Assembly: GCF_009377235.1 (NCBI RefSeq)
Contig: NZ_VMNX01000003.1
Coordinates: 1-64,000 of the forward strand
Length of the DNA stretch: 64,000 nt
Source of the DNA: Streptomyces acidicola
GTDB taxonomy: Bacteria > Actinomycetota > Actinomycetes > Streptomycetales > Streptomycetaceae
Direction: 5' to 3'
The translations under genes were made by a program, and so were the position numbers. The notes under the pieces were generated by a model. It worked only from the letters and a program-made list of their open reading frames with translations. It made no database searches and was not told the origin of the DNA. Positions 41,338 to 50,424 of the stretch are shown piece by piece; position 1 is the stretch's first letter, and the number at the start of each line of letters is the position of its first letter.

Positions 41338-43070
41338 GCCGGTGTCCCGACGGGAGCCAGACCGAGCTCGGCGGTCGCCCGCTCGGCGAGCCGGAACTTC
41401 TGCACGCGTCCGGTCACGGTGACCGGGACGTCGGACGCCTGTGTGAACAGGACGACGGCGGGCACCTTGAACTTGGCGAGCCGCTCGGCGCAGTACGCGA
41501 CGAGTTCCTCGGGGGAGGGCCAACCGGACTCCTCCGCCACGATCCACGCGCACCCGGCCTCGCCCATCCGTTCGTGCGGGATGCCGACGACATACGCGGC
41601 CCGCACCCCCGGATGCTCCTCCAGCACCGCCTCGACCTCGCCGGGGACGACGAGTTCGCCTCCGCACCGATAGGTGTCCTTGCGCCGTCCGGTCAGGGTC
41701 AGGTACCCGTGCTCGTCGAAGCGGCCCAGGTCCCCCGTGCGCAGCCAGCCGTCGGCGTCGAACGCCGCCGCGGTCTCGTCCGGCTTGTCGTAGTAGCCGG
41801 AGGTCACCGCCGGTCCCCTGACGAGCAGCTCGCCGACCTCGCCGGCCGGCACCTCGGTGCCGGTCGCCGGGTCCACGGCCCGGTAGACGGCGAGCAGGCC
41901 GCCCAGCCCGGGATCGCCCGCCACTCCCGCCGGCTTCGGGCAGCCGTTCGTCGAGACGAGCCGCTCGATCGGGTCACCGGGGCGTGTGCAGAGCGTGGAC
42001 GCGGTGGTCTCCGTCTGCCCGTACGCGGTGAACAGTTCCTCGACGCCCAGCACTTCGAGCATCTCGCTCCATATCCCGGGGGCATGCGCGGCGCCGGAGG
42101 AGAACATCGTGGTGAGCGACGACAGGTCGTGCTGCCCGGCCCTGGCGGTGGCGAGTACCACGCTGGTCATCGCCGGTACGCAGATGAGCTCGTCGATGTG
42201 GTGGCGGCCGATGTCGTGCAGCATCCGGTCTGCGTCGAACACCGGTTGGGGGCAGATCGCACCGCCCACGAACAGCACGGGAACCATTGCCTCGACGTAG
42301 CCGAAGACGTGGTAGATCGGCAGCGCGAAGAGGATCCGTCTGCCGTCCTGGAAGGCGCGGGTGTAGGCACTGGCATAGGCGGTGCGCAGCACGGCGTCGT
42401 GCTGGAGCAGTGCGCCCTTGGCCACACCCGTGGTGCCGGACGTGTAGAGCAGGTCGGACGGGGCGAAGGGGTCGGCCGCCGCCGTGCGTTCGAACACCTC
42501 CTCGTCGCTGACGGACTGTCCCAGCCCGACGAGTTCCTCCAGTGTCCGTCCCCGGGACGGCGGTCCCCCGGTCCCCCTGACGAAGACGTGCCGGAGGCAC
42601 GGCAGTTCGGTGCCTCCCGCGTGCCGTTCCCAGTCCGGCGCGATCCGGTCCAGTGCGTCGAGATAGTCGATGCCCCGGAAGGCGTCCATGGTGATCAGTA
42701 CGACGGTGTCGGACTGGTTCAGTACATAGCGCAGTTCCTCGTGCCGCAGCAGGAAGTTGACCGACACGGAAACCGCGCCGATCCTGGCGACGGCGTACTT
42801 GAGCGCCACCGCCTCGGGGAAGTTGGCCATGTCGACGGCGACGTGGTCGCCCGCCCTCACCCCCAGCGCGAGCAGTCCGGCGGCCAGGCGTAGGGTCCAC
42901 TCGCGCACCTCAGCGTAGCTGTGGCTCCGGTCGTCGGCGAGGAGCAGTGGGCGATCGCCGAACTCCTCTGTTGCGGCGTCGAGTTGCTGGGCCGTGGTGC
43001 GCGGGATCCAGCGCGGGTGCCGTGCCTCCAGGGCGGCACGCCGATCGTGCGGCGGGGAGATGGTGGTCAT
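41334..43070 (-). CDS. Acyl-CoA synthetase / AMP-dependent ligase
   Basis: A 578-residue adenylate-forming enzyme. The P-loop is LLYTSGTTGVAKGALL, with AYGQTETT (A5 motif), LRTGDLGRFDEHGYL (A7/A8) and the C-terminal lysine in TVTGRVQKFRL. It activates a carboxylic acid with ATP and CoA. ATG 43070 overlaps the CaiB stop (ATGA). In this island the natural candidate substrate is the acid released by the beta-diketone hydrolase; this is inferred. Confidence 0.88.
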   Translation of the reverse strand: MTTISPPHDRRAALEARHPRWIPRTTAQQLDAATEEFGDRPLLLADDRSHSYAEVREWTLRLAAGLLALGVRAGDHVAVDMANFPEAVALKYAVARIGAVSVSVNFLLRHEELRYVLNQSDTVVLITMDAFRGIDYLDALDRIAPDWERHAGGTELPCLRHVFVRGTGGPPSRGRTLEELVGLGQSVSDEEVFERTAAADPFAPSDLLYTSGTTGVAKGALLQHDAVLRTAYASAYTRAFQDGRRILFALPIYHVFGYVEAMVPVLFVGGAICPQPVFDADRMLHDIGRHHIDELICVPAMTSVVLATARAGQHDLSSLTTMFSSGAAHAPGIWSEMLEVLGVEELFTAYGQTETTASTLCTRPGDPIERLVSTNGCPKPAGVAGDPGLGGLLAVYRAVDPATGTEVPAGEVGELLVRGPAVTSGYYDKPDETAAAFDADGWLRTGDLGRFDEHGYLTLTGRRKDTYRCGGELVVPGEVEAVLEEHPGVRAAYVVGIPHERMGEAGCAWIVAEESGWPSPEELVAYCAERLAKFKVPAVVLFTQASDVPVTVTGRVQKFRLAERATAELGLAPVGTPA

Positions 43071-44272
43071 CGAGGTGGTGCCGTCCCTTCCATCGCCGTT
43101 GACGGGGGCAGGTCGTCGATCTCTTCGCGGGTGAGCCCGGCTTCGGTGAGGACCTCCTCGGTGTGCGCGCCGAGTGCGGGCGGGTGCTTCATCGCGCAGT
43201 CGGCGTCGCTGTCGATGGGCAGCCGGATCTGTCGCAGTCCGGGTACTGTCCCCGGGTCCGCGGTGCGCAGAAGGCCCCGTTCCGCGGTCAGGGGGTGCGC
43301 CAGCGCCTCGGCCAGTGTGTGGACCGGACCGACCGGAACCCCGGCTTTCGCGATGCGGTCGAGCCAGTGGCGGGAAGGTGCCTGGCACAGTCGGTCCTCG
43401 ATCAGCGCGGCCAGTTCCATGCGGGCGGTGACTCGGTCGGCGACGCGGCGGAAGCGCGGATCCTCGCTCAGCCGAGGCAGGTCCAGGGCGTCGCAGAGCC
43501 GGCGGAACAGACGGTCGGTAGCGGCGGCGATCATGATGGTCCCGTCCTGGGTGCGGAACGCCTCGTACGGCGCCGTGCTGGGCCCGCCGGAGCCGAGACG
43601 CGGCGGGAACGCTCCGGTTCCCAGATAGCCCGTGATCTGGTGACAGAGCAGGAAGAAGCCGCTGTCGACGAGGCTGGCCGTCACCCGCTCGGCGCCGGAA
43701 CGTTCCTGACGCCGTGCGAGAGCGGCCATGATCGCGGTCGTCGCCCACAGGCCGGTCGAGATGTCCACGGCCGAGGGCGCGGTCCGGGCCGGTGGGCCGT
43801 CCGGGTCGCCGGTCATTTCCATGATGCCGGTGAACGCCTGGATCAGGGCGTCGTACCCCGGCAGACCGCGGCCGAGCGGTCCCTCGCCGAACGCGCTGAC
43901 CGAGCAGTACACGACCCGGGGAGCGACGCGGGCGAGGTCGTCGAAGCCGAGGCCCAGCCGTTCCGCCACCCCGGGCCGGAAGGACTCGACGACGACGTCG
44001 GCACCCCGCGCGATCCGCAGGACGGCGTCCCGCCCGGACGGGGTCCGGGCGTCGACGGCCACACTTCGCTTGTTGCGGTTGAGCGTGAGGAACACGGCGC
44101 TCTCCGCACCCCAGCGCGGCGACAGCCGGCGAGTCGCCTCACCGGTTCCGGGCGGTTCGATCTTGACCACGTCCGCACCGAGGTCACCGAGGACCATGCA
44201 GGCCAGCGGGCCGGCGATGTTCTCGCTCAGGTCCACCACGCGCAGGCCGGGGTAGGTCCTTCCCAGGCTCAC
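43067..44272 (-). CDS. CaiB/BaiF-family CoA-transferase
   Basis: A 401-residue class III CoA-transferase or acyl-CoA racemase. Typical motifs: VVDLSENIAGPLACMVLGDLGADVVKIEPP at the start, NRNKRSVAVD and the catalytic Asp in TAPSAVDISTGLWA. It may move CoA between intermediates or epimerise an alpha-methylacyl-CoA. GTG 44272 is the start. A divergent promoter region with an operator separates it from the acyl-CoA dehydrogenase gene. It heads the four-gene run through ligase, reductase and SnoaL genes. Confidence 0.87.
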   Translation of the reverse strand: MSLGRTYPGLRVVDLSENIAGPLACMVLGDLGADVVKIEPPGTGEATRRLSPRWGAESAVFLTLNRNKRSVAVDARTPSGRDAVLRIARGADVVVESFRPGVAERLGLGFDDLARVAPRVVYCSVSAFGEGPLGRGLPGYDALIQAFTGIMEMTGDPDGPPARTAPSAVDISTGLWATTAIMAALARRQERSGAERVTASLVDSGFFLLCHQITGYLGTGAFPPRLGSGGPSTAPYEAFRTQDGTIMIAAATDRLFRRLCDALDLPRLSEDPRFRRVADRVTARMELAALIEDRLCQAPSRHWLDRIAKAGVPVGPVHTLAEALAHPLTAERGLLRTADPGTVPGLRQIRLPIDSDADCAMKHPPALGAHTEEVLTEAGLTREEIDDLPPSTAMEGTAPPR

Positions 44273-44341
44273 GACACCACTCCACTGCTCACCGGGCGCC
44301 TCCCGTGTCTTGTCCTCGGGCTGAACCCGACAGCCCCCAAA

Positions 44342-44357
44342 ACAAACACTTGTTAGT
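44342..44357. promoter_or_regulatory. TetR operator, site 3 (divergent CaiB/acyl-CoA dehydrogenase promoters)
   Basis: ACAAACACTTGTTAGT in the 168-bp region between the divergent CaiB (44272) and acyl-CoA dehydrogenase (44441) genes. One site could control both directions. Confidence 0.8.
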
Positions 44358-44440
44358 ATTAGCAGTGCCTACTAACGTGGTCAACGCCTTGTGCGAACAC
44401 GGGGCGGCAGTACCGACCATCGGACGGCGAAGGGGCTGGG

Positions 44441-45577
44441 ATGGACTTCCGGTTCACCGACGAACAGCAGCTGTGGCGGGACACGCTCGACGCGTTCATG
44501 GAGCGTGAGGTGGGACGCGACTACACGCGCAAGCACGACGAGTCGCGCGAGTTCCCGGAGGAGGCCTACCGGAAGATCGCCGACCACGGCTGGCTCGGAC
44601 TGCTGATCCCCGAGGAACACGGAGGCCTGGCCGCCGACCCGGTGATGTACGCGATCTTCTGCGAGGCGATGGCCAGGTTCAGTCTCGACTTCGCCGCCGC
44701 CGTCATGACGTCGATGTTCACGGCGACCAACATCGCCCACCACGGCACGGACGAGCAGCGCGAGCGCCACCTCCCCGGATTCCTGCGCGGCGACGTCAAG
44801 TTCAGCGTGTCCATCACGGAACCCGGTGCCGGATCCGATGCCGCCGGCCTGCAGACCAAGGCGGTGGCCGACGGCGACCACTTCGTGCTCAACGGCAACA
44901 AGGTGTTCTGCTCGGGCGCGCATCTGCCCGGCACGGTGATCACCGTACTGGCCCGGACCAGCCCCGACCGGCACAAGGGGCTGAGCCTGATCCTGGTGCC
45001 CAACACGGAGCCCGGGGTGGACATCCGGAAGCTCAACACGATCGTCCGCAGAAGCCTCGGCACCACGGAGATCTTCCTCACCGACGTGCGTGTACCGAAG
45101 GAGAACCTCATCGGTGAGATCGGCGGTGGCTGGGCCTACATCGGCGAACACCTGGAGTACGAGCGGCTGGGTCTGGCCGCGAGCTACGTCGGCAACGCCC
45201 GCACGGCCCTGGACGACACCGTCTCCTACACCAAGGGGCGGACCCAGTTCGGCCGGCCGCTCTCGTCCTTCCAGGTGCTCAAGCACCGCATGGCGCAGGA
45301 CGAGTGCGAGATCCGGGCCGCCCGGCTGCTGGTCTACGACGCCGCCACGAGGATGGCGCGCGGCGAACGGGCGCTCAAAGAGGTCTCCATGGCCAAGGTG
45401 TTCGCCTCGGAGGTGGCGTTCCGTACCGCGTTCAACGGGATGCAGGCCCTCGGCGGCTACGCGCAGCTCCCGGAGTACGACATGGAGCGCTACTTCCGTG
45501 AGGCCAAGCACGCGATGGTCGGCGGCGGCACCAGTGAGATCCAGCGGAGCATCATCGCCAAGGAGATGGGGCTGTGA
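44441..45577 (+). CDS. Acyl-CoA dehydrogenase
   Basis: A 378-residue FAD-dependent acyl-CoA dehydrogenase. SVSITEPGAGSDAAG (FAD and substrate contact), FGRPLSSFQVLKH, and the C-terminal GGGTSEIQRSIIAKEMGL with the base region. It forms the alpha-beta double bond that the hydratases would act on. GAAGGGG precedes the ATG. The next gene overlaps by GTGA, making a two-gene operon with a VOC protein. Confidence 0.9.
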   Translation: MDFRFTDEQQLWRDTLDAFMEREVGRDYTRKHDESREFPEEAYRKIADHGWLGLLIPEEHGGLAADPVMYAIFCEAMARFSLDFAAAVMTSMFTATNIAHHGTDEQRERHLPGFLRGDVKFSVSITEPGAGSDAAGLQTKAVADGDHFVLNGNKVFCSGAHLPGTVITVLARTSPDRHKGLSLILVPNTEPGVDIRKLNTIVRRSLGTTEIFLTDVRVPKENLIGEIGGGWAYIGEHLEYERLGLAASYVGNARTALDDTVSYTKGRTQFGRPLSSFQVLKHRMAQDECEIRAARLLVYDAATRMARGERALKEVSMAKVFASEVAFRTAFNGMQALGGYAQLPEYDMERYFREAKHAMVGGGTSEIQRSIIAKEMGL

Positions 45578-46134
45578 CCCCACAGCACGGCGTCGGCGCG
45601 GCGGGCTCCGGGGGCCGCCGCGCCACCTCGGTGGCCGACAGGGTGCGGACGGTCGACCACATCGGCATCGCCGTGCCTTCCGTCGCCGACGCCGCGGAGC
45701 TCTTCGCCGACGTGCTGGGCGGCCGCTTTCTCTCCGGCGGGGACAACGACGCGACCGGCATCCGGTTGCTGCACCTGGCGCTCGGCCGGTTCAAGATCGA
45801 GCTTCTGCAGCCGCTGCGGGACGACTCGATCGTCTCGCCGTTCCTTGCCGGCCAGGGTCCGGGATTCCATCATTTGACCCTGTTCGTGGACGACCTGCCC
45901 AGGACGGTCGACGCGCTGGAGGCGAACGGATACGTGCCGACCGGCACCAACACCGCCTCACCCCGGTGGAGCGAGACGTTCCTGCCGCCTCGGTCGACCT
46001 TCGGGGCCCTGTTGCAGTTCACGTCGACCACCGCCCGGTGGGACGTCCCGGCCCTCGACTACGGGTTGCGGGACGTCCTGGCGGGCCGGGTCGTGTGGCG
46101 CGACCACATAGCCTGCCTGCGGTCGGCGGACTGA
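45574..46134 (+). CDS. VOC-family protein, methylmalonyl-CoA epimerase-like
   Basis: A 186-residue glyoxalase/VOC protein. The two beta-alpha-beta modules contain VDHIGIAVPSV, FKIELLQPL, GFHHLTLFVDDLP and LLQFTST, the pattern of methylmalonyl-CoA epimerase and related acyl-CoA-handling VOC enzymes. GTG 45574 overlaps the acyl-CoA dehydrogenase stop (GTGA). It may epimerise an alpha-methyl acyl-CoA. The N-terminal 20 residues are extra relative to most family members. Confidence 0.78.
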   Translation: MTPQHGVGAAGSGGRRATSVADRVRTVDHIGIAVPSVADAAELFADVLGGRFLSGGDNDATGIRLLHLALGRFKIELLQPLRDDSIVSPFLAGQGPGFHHLTLFVDDLPRTVDALEANGYVPTGTNTASPRWSETFLPPRSTFGALLQFTSTTARWDVPALDYGLRDVLAGRVVWRDHIACLRSAD

Positions 46135-46189
46135 CTGAAGACGTAGGGGCCCAGGGCCCAGGGCCTTCGCGGGGAAACCCGTTCAGGAG

Positions 46190-46204
46190 TTCCCGGCTCG
46201 GGAA
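46190..46204. terminator. Small hairpin between convergent VOC and ferredoxin genes
   Basis: TTCCCG and CGGGAA pair around a GCT loop. It lies in the 78-bp gap between the converging genes and is flanked by an 11-base direct repeat, GTTCAGGAGTT (46181 and 46211). A weak bidirectional terminator is likely. Confidence 0.4.
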
Positions 46205-46212
46205 TCTCAGGT

Positions 46213-46413
46213 TCAGGAGTTGCGGGCGAAGGCGATGGCCTCGGCAGGACAGTCGTAGGCGGCCCGGCGCAGCGCCCCCGCTTCGTCCTCTCCCACCAGA
46301 TCGCGCTTCAGTGCGACGAGCCCGTCCTCACCGACATCGAACGCGGCGGCAAAGGCGATGGCGCAGTTGCCGTAGCCCTGGCACCTCTCGCGGTCCACCT
46401 TGATCGTGATCAT
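46213..46413 (-). CDS. 3Fe-4S ferredoxin next to the Rieske oxygenase
   Basis: A 66-residue ferredoxin with CQGYGNC (Cys11, Cys17) and Cys55 followed by Pro. Three cysteines in a C-x5-C...C-P pattern give a 3Fe-4S cluster, as in ferredoxins serving actinobacterial oxygenases. ATG overlaps the Rieske stop (ATGA), so it is the likely electron donor to that enzyme, itself reduced by the island's only reductase. Confidence 0.88.
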   Translation of the reverse strand: MITIKVDRERCQGYGNCAIAFAAAFDVGEDGLVALKRDLVGEDEAGALRRAAYDCPAEAIAFARNS

Positions 46414-47537
46414 GCCGGCTCCTCTTCGCCGATCCGCTCGGCCACCTCGCGATGGAAAGCGGTCAGCCTGCTCTCGGCCGTGTTCAGCATGCTGTGGCGG
46501 AAACCCAGGGACCCGGCCACGGTGGCGATGTTGTTGATCACCTCGGAGTCCTCGCCCAGCACATCGAGGAACTGCCGCCAGTCCCGCTCGTTGTGCCGCT
46601 GCCACTCCTCCTCGGTCCTGCCCGCAGGCGGCGGTCCCACGACCTCGTAGGCACACAGCAGCGTCTCGTCCACCGAGACCGGCCACGCGCTCCACATCTG
46701 CAGGTGCGTCGGGAAACAGCTGAAGATGGTGTTCGGGAAGACCAGGTAGTGGCAGAGGTGGGACTCGCGGTGGTCGGCCGAGGGCGCGGCCCGCTGCGTG
46801 AAGCCCCGGATCGGCAGGGTCATCCAGGAGTGCGGCGAAGCCAACCGGATCACGGCATCCCGCCACATCACCATCCCGGCCAGTGTGTCCCGGTGGGTGA
46901 ACGGTACGTGCCAGGTCTCGTTGAACGCGTCCATGACGATCTTCCAGTTCACCTTCAGGCGCACCGACGTACGGAACCGGGTGCTGAAGCCCTCCAGGCC
47001 GTAGCCGGCGAGCTGCCTGCCGATCTCGCCGAGGTAGTCCTCCAGCGGCGGCGCCGCACCGGACAGCGTCAGCCAGATCCAGCCGCCCCATTCCCGTACG
47101 CGCACAGCGGGGGAGCGCAGGCCGCGCAGGGCGTCCTCGTCGAAGCTCTCGCGCAGGGGAACGCTGCTGACGGCGCCTTCCAGGTCGTACACGAACCCGT
47201 GCCACGGGCAGGTGAACCTGGCGCGGCCGCAGTGGCCCGATCCGTCGACCAGGCGGGCGCCCCGGTGCTGGCAGACGTTGTGCCATGCGGCGACCGAACC
47301 GTCGTCCAACCGGGTGATCACTACTGACTGGCCGAGCTGGTCCCAGGTGAGGAAGTCCCGTGCCGTCGGCAGGTCCGACGAGGGATGCACCGGGAACCAC
47401 GATCGGTGGAAGATCGCCTCGATCTCGGCGCGGTAGCGGTCCGGGTCACGGTAGACGGACACGTCCAGTCGGCTCGGCGGCAGTGGATACTGCCGCTCCG
47501 CCGCCGTGAGGCCGGTCTTCTGCGGCGTCTGCGTCAC
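46410..47537 (-). CDS. Rieske non-haem iron oxygenase, large subunit
   Basis: A 375-residue ring-hydroxylating oxygenase. The Rieske centre is CQHRGARLV...FTCPWHGF near residues 88-115, and the mononuclear iron site includes NETWHVPFTHRD. GTG 47537 has GGAGA upstream; a TTG at 47597 lies inside the operator and was rejected. No beta-subunit gene follows, so it is either an alpha-only oxygenase or uses the NTF2-fold SnoaL-like protein at 39668-40132. It may hydroxylate or demethylate a later intermediate. Confidence 0.87.
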   Translation of the reverse strand: MTQTPQKTGLTAAERQYPLPPSRLDVSVYRDPDRYRAEIEAIFHRSWFPVHPSSDLPTARDFLTWDQLGQSVVITRLDDGSVAAWHNVCQHRGARLVDGSGHCGRARFTCPWHGFVYDLEGAVSSVPLRESFDEDALRGLRSPAVRVREWGGWIWLTLSGAAPPLEDYLGEIGRQLAGYGLEGFSTRFRTSVRLKVNWKIVMDAFNETWHVPFTHRDTLAGMVMWRDAVIRLASPHSWMTLPIRGFTQRAAPSADHRESHLCHYLVFPNTIFSCFPTHLQMWSAWPVSVDETLLCAYEVVGPPPAGRTEEEWQRHNERDWRQFLDVLGEDSEVINNIATVAGSLGFRHSMLNTAESRLTAFHREVAERIGEEEPA

Positions 47538-47593
47538 TGGTCTCCATACCCTCCGTCGTGGGGTGGTCCGACAGTCTTCTGCACTCCTTACAA

Positions 47594-47609
47594 ACAAACA
47601 CTCGTTTGT
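47594..47609 (-). promoter_or_regulatory. TetR operator, site 4 (Rieske operon)
   Basis: ACAAACACTCGTTTGT, a near-perfect palindrome 57 bp upstream of the Rieske start. Confidence 0.82.
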
Positions 47610-47649
47610 ACGCTAGCTGCGTACTCCAATGCCTGTCAACGCTGCATGA

Positions 47650-49224
47650 TCACTGCGGGGCGGTGCCCGACGTGACGGACAGGCGCTCCCGCAGCCGCCG
47701 TTTGAGGACCTTTCCGTAGGCGTTGCGGGGCAACTCGTCCATCCACACGACACGTTTGGGCACGCGGTAGCCTGCGAGTGCGCTCCGGCATCCCCGCAGG
47801 ATCTCCTCGTCCGGGGGCGGTGGACCGTCGGGCACGAGAACGGCGGTCACCGCTTCGCCCCAGATCCGGTGGGGCAGCCCGATCACCGCCGCGTCCCGCA
47901 CCCCGGGCAGGCCGAGCAGCACCTGCTCCACCTCGCGTGCGTACACGTTCGATCCGCCGGTCACGATCATGTCCTTCTTGCGGTCGACGAGGAACAGATA
48001 GCCGTCCTCGTCGAGACGGCCGACGTCCCCGGTGCGCAGCCAGCCGTCCGTGAGCGCCTCCGCCGTCTCCTGCGGGCGGTTCCAGTAACCCGCCATTGTC
48101 TGGGGCGCCTTGGCGAGGATTTCCCCCGGCTGTCCGCACGGGACGGGCACGCCGGCCGCATCCACCACCGCCAGTCCCACCTCGGGCAGTACGCGCCCCG
48201 CGGAGCGCGCCAGGTGCGCGCGTGGGCCGCGCGCGGCACGGACGTGGTCCTCCTGGTCGAGAACGGTGAAGAACATCGGCGACTCCATCTGTGCGAAGGA
48301 CTGCACGAGGCGGCCGTCGAAGACCTCGGTGGCCTCGCGCAGGGTCGCCGGCTCGATCGGCGATCCGGCGTAGTAGATACGCCGAAGGGTTGCCGGGGCG
48401 ACATAGCCGGGGGGCAGCGCATCCAACAGCATCCTGATCATGGACGGGACCATGAACATGCCGGTCACACCCCGGCTCGTGAGCAGGCTCGCGGTGCGAG
48501 CGGCGTCGTAGGAGCGGGCGAGCAGATTGTGCCCTCCCTTCATGAGGGTGGGCGGCAGCAGGAATCCGGCGCCATGTGTGAGCGGTGCGACATGCAGCGT
48601 CACCTCGTCGGTGCCGAAGCCCAGTACACGGATCGCGGTGTCGGCCACGCTGCGCCAGGAGTCGTGGGTGAGCATGACGGCCTTGGGCAGGCCGGTGGTC
48701 CCGGACGTGTACATCAGGCTCGCCACGTCGTCGCCGTTCCGGGGGACGGGCCGGTCGAGTGGTGTCCCGGCGGACCGTGCCGCCACCAGGGAGCCGGGCC
48801 CGGTGCCGTCGGCGCGCACGACCCGCAGATCCGGGAGCCGCCCGAGCTCAGGGAAACGTTCGAGGAACGCCCCCTCGGTCACCAGGATCCTGCTTCCCGA
48901 GTCGGACAGCATGTGCAGATAGTCGTCGCGCAGCAGCCGCACGTTCAGCGGAACCACGACCGAGCCGCAGGCCATGGCGCCGAGCCAGGTCGCGACGTAC
49001 TCGATGGAGTTGGGCAGCAGCACGGCCACCCGGTCGCCCGGTTCGACACCGAGACCGCGCAGCGCCCCCGCCGTCGCGGCCGTGCGGCGGCGCATGCCGT
49101 CGTAGCTGAGGGCGCCGTCGGCGCGGTCCAGTTCCGTCACGCACATCCGGTCGGGATGGCTGTCGGCGGCGGCCCAGAGGACATCGGCCGTCGTGGACGC
49201 GGCACCCGTGTATGACTCACTCAT
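47650..49224 (-). CDS. Second acyl-CoA synthetase / AMP-dependent ligase
   Basis: A 524-residue adenylate-forming ligase: LMYTSGTTGLPKAVMLTH P-loop, SFAQMESPMFF, LRTGDVGRLDEDGYLFLVDRKKDMI and the lysine region NAYGKVLKRRL. ATG 49224 has GGAGG upstream. It is a monocistronic unit with its own operator 30 bp away. Having two ligases suggests at least two carboxylic-acid intermediates must be activated. Confidence 0.88.
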   Translation of the reverse strand: MSESYTGAASTTADVLWAAADSHPDRMCVTELDRADGALSYDGMRRRTAATAGALRGLGVEPGDRVAVLLPNSIEYVATWLGAMACGSVVVPLNVRLLRDDYLHMLSDSGSRILVTEGAFLERFPELGRLPDLRVVRADGTGPGSLVAARSAGTPLDRPVPRNGDDVASLMYTSGTTGLPKAVMLTHDSWRSVADTAIRVLGFGTDEVTLHVAPLTHGAGFLLPPTLMKGGHNLLARSYDAARTASLLTSRGVTGMFMVPSMIRMLLDALPPGYVAPATLRRIYYAGSPIEPATLREATEVFDGRLVQSFAQMESPMFFTVLDQEDHVRAARGPRAHLARSAGRVLPEVGLAVVDAAGVPVPCGQPGEILAKAPQTMAGYWNRPQETAEALTDGWLRTGDVGRLDEDGYLFLVDRKKDMIVTGGSNVYAREVEQVLLGLPGVRDAAVIGLPHRIWGEAVTAVLVPDGPPPPDEEILRGCRSALAGYRVPKRVVWMDELPRNAYGKVLKRRLRERLSVTSGTAPQ

Positions 49225-49253
49225 CCGTGTCGCCCTCCTGCGCCATCGGCAAA

Positions 49254-49269
49254 ACAAACAGTCGTTTGT
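49254..49269 (-). promoter_or_regulatory. TetR operator, site 5 (second ligase)
   Basis: ACAAACAGTCGTTTGT, 30 bp upstream of the ligase start. Confidence 0.82.
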
Positions 49270-49300
49270 ATAGTCTCCCTTGCTGGAGCATCGTGCACGC

Positions 49301-49316
49301 ACAAACGCTCGTTTGC
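49301..49316 (+). promoter_or_regulatory. TetR operator, site 6 (amidohydrolase operon)
   Basis: ACAAACGCTCGTTTGC, 21 bp upstream of the amidohydrolase ATG. Together with site 5 it forms a divergent pair 47 bp apart. Confidence 0.8.
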
Positions 49317-49336
49317 TTTGATTCGTGGAGGTGCAC

Positions 49337-50422
49337 ATGATCGGTGACACCGTCGTGATGGACGCGGTGGTCCACCCGTACAACCTTTCCGCGGCGAACC
49401 GGAACCCGGATGCGGGGGAGCAGTTGGAGGCCGTCTACGCCGCACATCTCCTGGCCACGGGGGAGAAACACGTCGACTACCGGCTCGACCGGGAGGAGTT
49501 CTTTTCCGACTTCCCCTTCGAGGCGATCGCGAGCTCGCTCTTCGTCGAGAGCCCGGTGGATCTGGCGGTCATCCATGCACTGCCCAACCTCGGTTTCGCC
49601 CGCGACTACGTCACCGACCCGCGCCGCGCGGCCGCGTTCCGGTCGCGAAACCCGGACCGGTTCCTCCTCTACGCCACGGTCGACACGCCGGTCACCGACG
49701 CGGCCATCGGGCAACTCGAGTGGCAGGTGAGGGAGTTCGGGGTGGACGGCCTGAAGCTGTACCCCGCGTTCTTCTACGACGGCAAGGGCGACGGATGGCG
49801 GCTCGACGATCCCGACTTCGCCACACCGCTGCTGGAGGCGGCCAGCGATCTCGGCATCCGGAACGTGGCGGTGCACAAGGCCCTCTGGCTGCCGCCGGCC
49901 CCACGCGGAGCCTTCGCCGTCGACGACCTGGACCGTCCGCTGGAGCGCTTCCCCGAGCTGAACTTCCACATCGTGCACGCGGGCGCGGCCTTCCTCGAAC
50001 CGACCGCCGCCCTGCTCGCCCGGCATCGCAACCTGTACGCGACGCTGGAGTCGGTCTTCGCCTACATCGTGGTCCGCCCGCACGTGTTCGCCAAGGTGCT
50101 CGGCACGCTGCTGCGGGCCTGCGGGGCCGACCGGCTCATGTACGGCAGCGGAACGAACCTCAGCCATCCCGCTCCGCTGCTGGCGGCGTTCGCGACGTAC
50201 GAGTTCCCCGCCGACATCCTGGACCAGTACGGCTTCCCCCAGATCACCGCGCAGGACAGACGCCGGATCCTGGGGGAGAACGCGCTGCGTGTGCACGGAC
50301 TCGACGGCGCCACCGCTCTCGGACGCGTCGCCGACGACGAGTTCAGCCGTGCTCGCGCGCGTGGTGGGGTGAGGCCCTGGTCGGAGATCCGCGCCGGCCG
50401 CGCGACGTCCGGGAGCGTGTGA
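49337..50422 (+). CDS. Amidohydrolase-2 (TIM-barrel) family protein
   Basis: A 361-residue amidohydrolase-2 protein related to gamma-resorcylate/ACMS decarboxylases. GLKLYPAFF, VAVHKALWLPP, FHIVHAGAAF and LMYGSGTN mark the barrel strands that carry metal ligands. It could decarboxylate, hydrolyse or open a ring. GGAGG lies before ATG 49337. A small DUF59 gene follows 2 bp later, so the two probably work together. Confidence 0.8.
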   Translation: MIGDTVVMDAVVHPYNLSAANRNPDAGEQLEAVYAAHLLATGEKHVDYRLDREEFFSDFPFEAIASSLFVESPVDLAVIHALPNLGFARDYVTDPRRAAAFRSRNPDRFLLYATVDTPVTDAAIGQLEWQVREFGVDGLKLYPAFFYDGKGDGWRLDDPDFATPLLEAASDLGIRNVAVHKALWLPPAPRGAFAVDDLDRPLERFPELNFHIVHAGAAFLEPTAALLARHRNLYATLESVFAYIVVRPHVFAKVLGTLLRACGADRLMYGSGTNLSHPAPLLAAFATYEFPADILDQYGFPQITAQDRRRILGENALRVHGLDGATALGRVADDEFSRARARGGVRPWSEIRAGRATSGSV

Positions 50423-50424
50423 GC

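Noticed and set aside
47537-47597. TTG start at 47597 for the Rieske gene
   Set aside because: It lies within the TetR operator and lacks a ribosome site; the GTG at 47537 has GGAGA upstream.
34591-49224. Polyketide or other secondary-metabolite gene cluster
   Set aside because: There is no ketosynthase, carrier protein or NRPS module; the CoA ligases, dehydrogenases and hydratases fit degradation.
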